DNA of 51,777 nt, taken from Leyella stercorea (lineage in GTDB: Bacteria; Bacteroidota; Bacteroidia; Bacteroidales; Bacteroidaceae). Positions within the stretch are counted from its first letter, which is position 1. Each line of letters begins with the position of its first letter. Below are positions 7,551-13,000 of this stretch, piece by piece. Location: positions 1-51,777 of the forward strand of contig NZ_JAHQUY010000014.1 of assembly GCF_019052365.1 (NCBI RefSeq), read 5' to 3'. The notes under the pieces were generated by a model. The model was not told where the DNA came from, searched no databases, and worked only from the letters and a program-made list of their open reading frames with translations. The translations under genes and the position numbers were made by a program.

Positions 7551-7660
7551 CATTTGATAGCAGATGATAGCATTTGCTATAAACCGCCTAAATCAGAGTG
7601 GGATGCAAATCTCACTCACATTTTTAACCATTTTATTAACAATTTAAAAACAAAAGAATT

Positions 7661-8653
7661 ATGAAAAGAAATGTAATGATTTCAGGTGAGTTCACTATCA
7701 ACGAGGTAGCAAACGCTAACGGCGCAGGTCAGCAGAAACCCAGCAAGAAGTCGGCACAGGCACGTATCGAAGCTCTCAAGGCTGCGGGCGTGGATGTTTC
7801 CAACTACTTCCCTATGGGCGAAGAGATGATTGTCCGTGTCAAGGACGGCGTTCCGACACAGGTGCTTGACGACGACCCTGTTTTCTCTCGCATCATGGAA
7901 GGATGCTACATCGCACACGGCAAGCTCTATCGCCGTTGGGTTATGGCGCAGATGTTCCACATGCTCCGAGAGATGAACGAGGGCAAGTGGGATTCTCCCA
8001 ACTTCACGGAGGTCTTGCAGAACCGCGGATACGAGTATTCGTGGAAGATGGTCGAGCAGGAGTTGCTCGCGCAGTATAAGATGTTCAAGCACGGCGACAC
8101 AGAGTCGTTTGGCGAGCGCAACCGCTGGTTCGACAAGGACGTTGCGACTGAAATGGCAGAGGACTACCTCGACCACCTCCGCAAGGTTGTTGGGGAAATC
8201 AAGGAGCGTAAATGCCGCGGTCGCCTCTACAAGCGCATCTTCGGCAAGAACGTGTTCTCTGACGAGATTGAGAACGTTGTGTTCGCTCCGATTGCATGGG
8301 CTATCAGAGCAATCGGCGACTCCAAGTCTGCATATCAGCTCTACAAGGCTGTCGCAGCGTTCAACCGTGACCGTCACAATCTCCGTTGGCAGACCAAGCA
8401 GTCAAAGGCGTTCACCGACGCCTACAAGGGTTCTGGTGCGTATTTCACGATGAAGAACCTCATCCTGTTCCACGGCGCACGCTTCAACGGCTGCACCACG
8501 GAAAAGCAGTCGCTCGCACGCATGGAGAATCTCGCCTCGAACCTCGAAGGTTGGGAACTCCTCGGTGCCATGAAGCAGCTTATCAAGGACTCTGGCATCT
8601 CTGTCGAAAAGAAGATTGCCGAGTGGAAGAAACAGCCTGCATCTAAGAAGTAG
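7661..8653 (+). CDS. RT-neighbour protein of unknown function, 330 aa
   Basis: The start follows TTTTTAACCATTTTATTAACAATTTAAAAACAAAAGAATTATG. The N-terminus is Lys/Gln-rich (GAGQQKPSKKSAQARIEALK), then comes an acidic turn (QVLDDDPVFSRIM) and long basic helices (GEIKERKCRGRLYKRIFGKN, FNRDRHNLRWQTKQSK). It ends in Lys (EWKKQPASKK). I recognise no family and no catalytic triad. Between it and the RT lies a structured unit (8682-8820), and another unit lies upstream of 7095. The high charge and position suggest an RNA-binding or structural partner of the RT. It does not look like the small Avd protein of diversity-generating retroelements. Confidence 0.8.
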   Translation: MKRNVMISGEFTINEVANANGAGQQKPSKKSAQARIEALKAAGVDVSNYFPMGEEMIVRVKDGVPTQVLDDDPVFSRIMEGCYIAHGKLYRRWVMAQMFHMLREMNEGKWDSPNFTEVLQNRGYEYSWKMVEQELLAQYKMFKHGDTESFGERNRWFDKDVATEMAEDYLDHLRKVVGEIKERKCRGRLYKRIFGKNVFSDEIENVVFAPIAWAIRAIGDSKSAYQLYKAVAAFNRDRHNLRWQTKQSKAFTDAYKGSGAYFTMKNLILFHGARFNGCTTEKQSLARMENLASNLEGWELLGAMKQLIKDSGISVEKKIAEWKKQPASKK

Positions 8654-8681
8654 TACGCAGCCAAGAAGGAATTGCCGTTCC

Positions 8682-8820
8682 GTCTGCGGTGGCTCGGCAT
8701 CATTTATGAAAGCTTCGCAGAAGAAGGTGCCTTACCCGCCTATCGGTCAGGCAAGGAACCTTCCTTGCAAGCTTTGAAATCACACGCTTACAGACAGGCA
8801 CCCGTCCGTGAGCCGCAGAC
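8682..8820 (+). ncRNA. RT-associated structured RNA unit U1
   Basis: It lies directly upstream of the RT. The outer stem is GTCTGCGG...CTCGG (8682-8697) pairing with CCGTGAGCCGCAGAC (8806-8820), with small bulges. An 11-nt linker CATCATTTATG leads to the inner stem AAAGCTT (8709-8715) / AAGCTTT (8769-8775), inside which AAGGTGCCT pairs with AGGC and ACCTT. The 3' part is GAAATCACAC and the box GCTTACAGACAGGCACCC (8786-8803). GCCTAAA and a separate short hairpin AACCAC/GTGGTT (8828-8841) follow before the RT leader. Confidence 0.7.
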
Positions 8821-8893
8821 AAGCCTAAACCACAAGTGGTTACACATCGTAACCGCTTGACTTATTTACAAACCATTAAATAACAATAGAATT

Positions 8894-10162
8894 ATGAAAG
8901 AAGATAAGATTTTAGAGATGTTTTTCGCCCCCGAACGCTGGCAGTACGCAATCGCCAAAGGTGTTGTCAAGGACATATCCAAAGGCGTGCTCTACAAGCT
9001 CACCAAACCCGAGGCGCGCGCACTCATGTATCAGCGTATCCGTGACGGCAAGTACAAGATAATGCCGCCACATACAGCGCAGATACCGAAGGACAACGGC
9101 GAGTTCCGTACCGTGTATGTGAACGAGCCTGCCGACCGAGTGTTGCTCTCCATAGCTAACGACCTTCTCTTCGAGCTTATGCCCGAGATGGTTCATCCGA
9201 GCTGTCGCTCGTATCAGAAAGGTATCGGCTGCGGTAAGGTGGTACAGGAGGTTTCACGCTGTATGTGTGCGTTGCAGACCTCCGATGTGCTCGGCTTCAA
9301 GTCCGATCTGTCGAAGTATTTTGACAGTGTTCCGTTGGAGTTCGTTGATGCAGCCTTCAACAAGGTGGAGGAAAAGTACGGACACTCGGCTCTGATAGAT
9401 GTCCTTCGCGACTACTATCATTCCGACCTGTACTTCACTCCCGAAGGTGAGCTGCACGAGAAGTACCAGTCGTTGAAGCAGGGTTGCTCCGTAGCCTCGT
9501 GGCTCGCAGACGTAATCCTGTATCATATCGACGAGAAACTATCGCAGCTCGAAGGCTATTACGCCCGCTACTCCGACGATATGCTTTATGTCGGTAGTGA
9601 CTACGTTAAGGCGATGCACATTCTTACGGAGGAGCTTGGCAATATGCAGATGAAGCTCAACCCGAAGAAGGTGGAGTATCTTGACGCAAACCATTGGTTC
9701 AAGTTTCTCGGCTATTCAATCAAGGGCGGCAGCATATCGCTTTCCTCTACACGCATCAAGACGTTTCAGAAGGAGATAGAGTCGCGTTCGTGCTGTAGAC
9801 GGGGTGCAACGCTCACGACATCGGTAAACATGATTAACCGATACCTCTACAAGGGTTATGACGGTCACTCATGGGCAACGCAGGTTCTCCCGATAATCAA
9901 CGTAAAGGAGGACATCGACACGCTGTCTACGTTCATTCTTGACGCTCTGCGGGCTACCGCAACCGGCAAGCGACGCATCGGAGGTCTTGGCTTTGCCAAG
10001 GAGCAGAAGGTGGGATGTATCTCACGAGGGCGAGGAAAGAATGTCACAACGAACAGAGCTAAGACACCCGAGCGTATTGACGGCTTCATGTCACTCGGTC
10101 TCATGCGCAACGCATTACTGACCTCGCGAGCTGCATACGACACGCTTGTAGCCAATCTCTGA
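8894..10162 (+). CDS. Reverse transcriptase, 422 aa
   Basis: The RT domain is clear: finger motif IPKDNGEFRTVYV (residues 64-76), RT2-like SDLSKYFDSV (137-146, catalytic Asp138), QGCSVASWLAD (196-206), the catalytic YSDD (226-229), LNPKKVEYL (255-263) and FLGYS (271-275). The C-terminal 120 residues are basic (CCRRG, GKRRIGG, SRGRGKN) and may be a thumb or RNA-binding region. No maturase zinc finger, endonuclease or integrase domain is seen. The QG motif differs from the usual QGxPxSP of group II and retron RTs, and I could not assign a class. The enzyme probably makes cDNA from RNA. It is flanked by seven units sharing one architecture, the likely templates. Confidence 0.93.
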   Translation: MKEDKILEMFFAPERWQYAIAKGVVKDISKGVLYKLTKPEARALMYQRIRDGKYKIMPPHTAQIPKDNGEFRTVYVNEPADRVLLSIANDLLFELMPEMVHPSCRSYQKGIGCGKVVQEVSRCMCALQTSDVLGFKSDLSKYFDSVPLEFVDAAFNKVEEKYGHSALIDVLRDYYHSDLYFTPEGELHEKYQSLKQGCSVASWLADVILYHIDEKLSQLEGYYARYSDDMLYVGSDYVKAMHILTEELGNMQMKLNPKKVEYLDANHWFKFLGYSIKGGSISLSSTRIKTFQKEIESRSCCRRGATLTTSVNMINRYLYKGYDGHSWATQVLPIINVKEDIDTLSTFILDALRATATGKRRIGGLGFAKEQKVGCISRGRGKNVTTNRAKTPERIDGFMSLGLMRNALLTSRAAYDTLVANL

Positions 10163-10246
10163 CAAACGCCTGAAAACGGATGCAGTCCAAACGCTGCGTC
10201 CACAACCAAACCAATATGAATTTCCGAGAACACGGAACTGCGCAGA

Positions 10247-10374
10247 GCAGGACGCCACATTTATATACCCGCCTCAAAGATACGGGATTTCCTCTGGACA
10301 ATCCAGAGTGTATCCCGTATCCTAAGGCTGGTACAATCAAAACCTTACAGAAATGTTCCACGGCGTAATGCCTG
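10247..10374 (+). ncRNA. Array unit A
   Basis: The outer stem is CAGG-ACGCC (10248-10256) pairing GGCGT (10362-10366) and CCTG (10371-10374) with a 4-nt bulge. The linker is ACATTTATAT. The inner stem ACCCGCCT/AGGCTGGT encloses a long hairpin: arm 10279-10298 pairs with 10302-10321 as 10 bp, a 3x3 internal loop and 7 bp, closed by loop CAA. The 3' linker ACAATCAAAA leads to the box CCTTACAGAAATGTTCCA (10343-10360). Confidence 0.72.
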
Positions 10375-10400
10375 TGCAAGGCGGCGCACACCGCCCTCGG

Positions 10401-10533
10401 CTTGAAGAATGGCATCCGTTTAGCGCTCAGGTTGCTAACGATGACGACGTCGATACGAACCTATCGACGTCGTCATCGAGAAACCTGACCTACATCACTC
10501 GTTTATATCCATGTGCCACAGCCATCGTTCAAG
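10401..10533 (+). ncRNA. Array unit B
   Basis: The outer stem is CTTGAAGAATGGC (10401-10413) / GCCATCGTTCAAG (10521-10533), 11 of 13 paired. The inner structure starts with TCAGGTT (10427-10433) / AACCTGA (10482-10488). It then has a perfect 17-bp stem: CGATGACGACGTCGATA (10439-10455) with 10462-10478, loop CGAACC. The 5' linker contains GTTTA and the 3' linker contains ATCA. The 3' box is the most diverged, TTTATATCCATGTGCCACA (10502-10520). Confidence 0.7.
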
Positions 10534-10558
10534 CCCACTCACGTCAGCGCAGACGTTC

Positions 10559-10694
10559 GTCTTCCCCGAAGGAGTACATTTGCTACACCAAGCTTACACG
10601 CGGCGCTTGGATGTTCATACATCCCGCTCGCCGCGTGCTTCGCTTGAGTTCGACCAAACCCTTACAGCCATGCGCCACACTCCTTGTGGAAGAC
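10559..10694 (+). ncRNA. Array unit C
   Basis: The outer stem is GTCTTCCCCGAAGGAGT (10559-10575) / ACTCCTTGTGGAAGAC (10679-10694), 14 bp with a small internal loop. The 5' linker is ACATTTGCTACAC. The inner stem has CAAGC/GCTTG, then CACGCGGCG (10597-10605) / CGCCGCGTG (10629-10637), then a small GATG/CATC hairpin. The 3' box is CTTACAGCCATGCGCCAC (10661-10678). The 3' linker is longer than in the other units and lacks ATCA. Confidence 0.7.
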
Positions 10695-10715
10695 AAGCCA
10701 TTGCAAGCCTAAATC

Positions 10716-10853
10716 GGGCACGATGGGGAGACAACGTTTATATCCCAGTACATAAGGGCTGGGTTAGTGCCGGTTGCAACAACCGGCGCACCCAGCCCCA
10801 CTACTGGGTTAAATCAAACACCTACAGCAATGCACCCGTCTCCAATCGTGCCC
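10716..10853 (+). ncRNA. Array unit D
   Basis: The outer stem is GGGCACGATGGGGAGAC (10716-10732) / GTCTCCAATCGTGCCC (10838-10853). The linker is AACGTTTATAT. The inner hairpin stacks CCCAGTA/TACTGGG (10744-10750, 10802-10808), GGGCTGGGT/ACCCAGCCC (10756-10764, 10790-10798) and GCCGGTTG/CAACCGGC with loop CAA. The 3' linker is TTAAATCAAACA and the box is CCTACAGCAATGCACCC (10821-10837). GCCTAAA (10707-10713) immediately precedes it and ACAACCAAC follows, so the unit occupies a gene-junction hairpin position. Confidence 0.75.
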
Positions 10854-10885
10854 ACAATACAACCAACGGAATTTTGCGGTTCCTT

Positions 10886-11028
10886 ATGACGTGCCGTGCA
10901 GCCGACTTTAGTGATACCGGCTTCGTATCATAAGCCGTCCACCAGGTTGACACCTGGCTCCCTGCCGATTTCTCAGCCGGTACATATCAAATCCTTACAG
11001 TCACGCAACACGGCTACAGGCACGTCAT
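10886..11028 (+). ncRNA. Array unit E (last)
   Basis: The outer stem is ATGACGTGCC-GTGC-AGCCG (10886-10904) / CGGCT-ACA-GGCACGTCAT (11011-11028), 15 bp around an internal loop. The 5' linker is ACTTTAGTGA. The inner stem TACCGGCT (10915-10922) / AGCCGGTA (10975-10982) encloses CCAGGT/ACCTGG (10942-10957). An alternative pairing TGATAC/GTATCA (10912-10930) competes with it. The 3' linker CATATCAAAT precedes the box CCTTACAGTCACGCAACA (10993-11010). Confidence 0.7.
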
Positions 11029-11047
11029 TACTTTAAAAAGTGCTGCA

Positions 11048-11083
11048 TTTGTTCGTGAAATAGCGATAAAATCACTACCTTTG
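11048..11083 (+). promoter_or_regulatory. Candidate promoter for the 11187 gene group
   Basis: TTTG (11048-11051) and TACCTTTG (11076-11083) resemble the Bacteroidetes -33 and -7 boxes, separated by 24 nt instead of the usual 19-21. The position just after array unit E suggests a new transcript starts here, ending the RT/array unit. Confidence 0.5.
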
Positions 11084-11089
11084 CATTAT

Positions 11090-11124
11090 AAACCAATCGC
11101 AAACCAATCGCAAACCAATCAGCA
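11090..11124 (+). repeat. Three direct repeats AAACCAATCGC
   Basis: The 11-bp word AAACCAATCGC occurs twice in tandem and a third time as AAACCAATCAGC, directly downstream of the candidate -7 box. It could be an operator in the early transcribed region, or an expansion of the TTAACCAA-type leader word. The function is unknown. Confidence 0.6.
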
Positions 11125-11186
11125 ATGTTTGCCTTAACGACCTCGTATTGTAGAGGTCGCTATTAACCAATAAAATAGATTAAATT

Positions 11187-11627
11187 ATGGCAGTAACAAA
11201 ATTTGTAAGAGCGCAGGACATTCTCAAGGAGAAAGGGTTCAAAGCGCCACCGTTCGATACGGCGGGATTTCAGAACGCAGTCGTGGAGTTCTTTCGGAGC
11301 AATGATGTCAGTGCGAAACTAACTCTTTTTTCCGTAAGATTTGTCGATTATGAAGAAACTCCTGCGTGTGGATTTTCCGATTGCACCCATTTAACTCCAT
11401 ACCCGTCGATTTGGCCCGAAGGATTAACACTTTACCATTACGAACTTCCGAGTTATGTAAATTGTCGCATAGGACATCATGCTACAGATGCGTTTGCTTT
11501 TCCGTTCTTTGTCGTAGACGAGCCGTACCTGACCAATGCGGTAGCTTTACTTAAAATGGCAGGATTTATTGTAGGTAGAAAACACGCATGGAAAGGCACT
11601 TCATACTATGAAGTCACTCTCGTCTAA
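11187..11627 (+). CDS. Hypothetical protein, 146 aa
   Basis: It starts at the standard leader (TTAACCAATAAAATAGATTAAATTATG) after a GACCTC/GAGGTC hairpin. The product is mixed alpha/beta with several aromatic residues (YPSIWPEGLTLYHYELPSY) and no transmembrane segment or recognised motif. It is the first gene after the candidate promoter at 11048. It does not share the RT array architecture and may be independent cargo. Confidence 0.7.
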   Translation: MAVTKFVRAQDILKEKGFKAPPFDTAGFQNAVVEFFRSNDVSAKLTLFSVRFVDYEETPACGFSDCTHLTPYPSIWPEGLTLYHYELPSYVNCRIGHHATDAFAFPFFVVDEPYLTNAVALLKMAGFIVGRKHAWKGTSYYEVTLV

Positions 11628-11690
11628 CCCTAAACAGGTCTCTTTGGAGGCTACAACCAAGCCCTACGCATCACGGTCAAGCGATACAAA

Positions 11691-12029
11691 ATGCCTAACA
11701 ACAAAAAACAGGAGGATGTGGATGGCATCCGTAAGGACTTCGCAAAGCGGGTCTACGACCTCTATATCAATGCCGCCAACGGAAAGATTGATACCTACGA
11801 CAAGTTTCTGACTCGTTTGGAGTGGCTCGAAATAGACTACTCCGACGCATTGTCCCCGTACGGAATATACGAAGACCTGTGTCCTGACGACTTCGATCTG
11901 GTGAAAATGGCGATAGAGGAGGGCACACCCCTCAAGGACTTCGCCTATCAATGGTTGAACATATACAATATCATTGAGTTCGCCAAAGTAGACACGAGTT
12001 TGCTCATACCTCCAACATCCGACGATTAA
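11691..12029 (+). CDS. Hypothetical acidic protein, 112 aa
   Basis: The product is acidic and helical (RKDFAKRVYDLYINAANGK, EDLCPDDFDLVKMAIEEGTP). The leader is less typical (CAAGCGATACAAAATG), but TAA is followed by the regular hairpin GGCAGG/CCTGCC at 12037-12054. It has no recognised domain. It probably shares a transcript with 11187. Confidence 0.65.
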   Translation: MPNNKKQEDVDGIRKDFAKRVYDLYINAANGKIDTYDKFLTRLEWLEIDYSDALSPYGIYEDLCPDDFDLVKMAIEEGTPLKDFAYQWLNIYNIIEFAKVDTSLLIPPTSDD

Positions 12030-12092
12030 TCAAAACGGCAGGGTTGAACCTGCCACCAAGTAAACCATATTATAAACAAAAAAAACAGAATT

Positions 12093-12818
12093 ATGAAAAA
12101 GAGATTTTCTATGCTTCCAGTCTTTGCGTTTGCAGCATCCATGTTTATGCTGTCCGCGTGTGGTGATGACGACGATAGCGGTAGTACCATTCCTCAAACC
12201 CCGTCTTATAAAATAAAAGATGGTAATATCGTAGGAGTGTGGAGAAATGGCAGTGATTGTTTCGTGTCATTCTCAGCAAATGGATATAACTCTGCACTAT
12301 TGTCTAATACGTTTATTGATGATGGCGACTATACAATCAATGGCGACACAATCCTTGTACACAACACTTATTTCGCAAATACAACAAAATATGTTGTAAA
12401 CGATATAACAAATGACGCTCTAACTGTTACCATTACATACAAAGACCGTTGGACGGAAGAGAAAACTGTTAAGGCTAAATTTAATAAGGCCATTGACACT
12501 CCGTGCGTCAAGACTCACGCTTTGGCAGGAAAATCCTATTTGGCGCAATATGCGTTTAAATATGGTGGTCAAATGTGGAGAAAAGACTTTTTTAGCTACA
12601 ATACGGCATCTTGCACAAGACAGGATCTGGCTCAATCAACCCCATCTACCTTTTATTATGTTTATTTAGCCCCCAAAATCTATTTTTATGTTATCCAGTA
12701 TAGTATGTTTTATTACGATACGGTAAGATATGGTACGGTTGTTCTTGACGCGAATAATCAAATAGAAAGTATGGGGTCTCTTTACGGAGAAGCGATGTAT
12801 CCACAATCGTTATATTAA
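12093..12818 (+). CDS. Putative surface lipoprotein, 241 aa
   Basis: A signal peptide ends in the lipobox LSAC, so Cys22 or thereabouts would be lipidated. It is followed by GDDDDS, an acidic stretch like the lipoprotein export signal that sends Bacteroidetes lipoproteins to the cell surface. The mature part looks beta-rich with many Tyr, Phe and Thr residues (STFYYVYLAPKIYFYV), as in lipocalin-like or beta-sandwich lipoproteins. The gene is clearly more A/T-rich than the RT genes, suggesting separate acquisition. A strong terminator-like hairpin follows. Confidence 0.8.
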   Translation: MKKRFSMLPVFAFAASMFMLSACGDDDDSGSTIPQTPSYKIKDGNIVGVWRNGSDCFVSFSANGYNSALLSNTFIDDGDYTINGDTILVHNTYFANTTKYVVNDITNDALTVTITYKDRWTEEKTVKAKFNKAIDTPCVKTHALAGKSYLAQYAFKYGGQMWRKDFFSYNTASCTRQDLAQSTPSTFYYVYLAPKIYFYVIQYSMFYYDTVRYGTVVLDANNQIESMGSLYGEAMYPQSLY

Positions 12819-12824
12819 CCTCGT

Positions 12825-12856
12825 AAAGGCACACCTTAACACAAAGGTGTGCCTTT
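12825..12856 (+). terminator. Terminator-like hairpin after the lipoprotein gene
   Basis: AAAGGCACACCTT (12825-12837) pairs perfectly with AAGGTGTGCCTTT (12844-12856) over a 6-nt loop. It is the longest perfect stem between island genes outside the RNA units. Confidence 0.65.
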
Positions 12857-12922
12857 ATATCGCCTAAAACAGGCCCTCATTAAAGGGTCGCAATTTAACC
12901 ATTTAATTCATTAATTATTGTA
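12857..12922 (+). other. Orphan gene-junction leader without a gene
   Basis: The sequence has GCCTAAA, a CCCT...AGGG hairpin, TTTAACCATTTAATTCATT and AATTATTGTAA. It matches the island leader grammar, but the expected AATTATG has become AATTATTG followed by a stop. It looks like the remains of a lost gene or a decayed start, just ahead of the recombinase promoter region. Confidence 0.5.
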
Positions 12923-12945
12923 AAACCACTGCGCCCATACCGAAG

Positions 12946-12971
12946 TAATATTATAAATAATATTAACTTTG
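12946..12971 (+). promoter_or_regulatory. Palindromic operator with -7 box before the recombinase
   Basis: A perfect inverted repeat TAATATTA (12946-12953) / TAATATTA (12958-12965) separated by TAAA overlaps TAACTTTG (12964-12971), a good Bacteroidetes -7 box. No clear TTTG -33 box is visible at the right distance, so the promoter may need an activator or be repressed through the palindrome. Confidence 0.5.
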
Positions 12972-13000
12972 CGTTGCAGGCGCACTAAATTTCAAGAATT

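Larger units (their letters stand above)
484..7660 (+). repeat. Recurrent gene-junction element of the island
   Basis: Nearly every gene pair is joined by the same grammar: stop, GCCTAAA (often overlapping TAG or TAA), a perfect 6-9 bp hairpin, TTAACCAA, a short A/T stretch and AATTATG. Hairpin spans are 496-511, 719-742, 1045-1064, 1283-1307, 1742-1766, 2175-2197, 2491-2516, 2827-2845, 3417-3432, 3620-3635, 3991-4033, 4908-4927, 5142-5159, 5397-5413, 5710-5725, 5986-6001, 6344-6362, 6673-6688 and 7596-7617. Stem sequences differ while flanking words are kept. The same grammar continues at 10178-10201, 11139-11158 and 12037-12054. Possible roles are RNA processing, 3'-end protection or coupling of translation; this is inference. 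Confidence 0.8.
10163..11047 (+). repeat. Tandem array of five structured RNA units behind the RT
   Basis: This 885-bp gene-free stretch starts with an ordinary junction hairpin GGATGCAG (10178-10185) / CTGCGTCC (10194-10201) and an ACAACCAAACCAATATG leader. Five units follow at 10247-10374, 10401-10533, 10559-10694, 10716-10853 and 10886-11028. They are 128-143 nt long and separated by 21-32 nt, giving a period near 155 nt. All share a TTTA-containing 5' linker, an inner hairpin unique to each unit, and a 3' box like CCTTACAGnnATGcGCCA beside the closing arm. Reading frames crossing the area have no leaders and are taken as chance. Confidence 0.8.

Noticed and set aside
8682..10162. Classical single-ncRNA retron
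   Set aside because: The layout is similar, but there are seven units, no usual conserved AGC branch segment after the first stem, and no recognised retron RT motifs.
10216..10368. 50-codon frame after a leader-like ACAACCAAACCAATATG
   Set aside because: It overlaps all of unit A and ends in its outer stem. The leader resembles the island pattern, so a decayed start is possible, but coding is not supported.
10353..10933. Two long plus-strand reading frames (10353-10712 and 10511-10933) across the array
   Set aside because: They lack leaders, run through hairpin arms and differ in frame between units. The repeated structural architecture explains the region better.
8682..11028. Diversity-generating retroelement
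   Set aside because: No template/variable repeat pair differing at A positions is visible and no target gene carries a matching repeat. The neighbour protein is much larger than Avd.
8682..11028. Group II intron
   Set aside because: No domain V-like hairpin or intron boundary motif was found, and the RT lacks recognisable maturase and endonuclease regions.
10247..11028. CRISPR array
   Set aside because: The repeating elements are structures of 128-143 nt with weakly conserved boxes, not short identical direct repeats with uniform spacers. No cas genes are present.
10247..11028. Integron attC array
   Set aside because: The units contain no gene cassettes and no attC core sites; the recombinases here are not integron integrases as far as motifs show.
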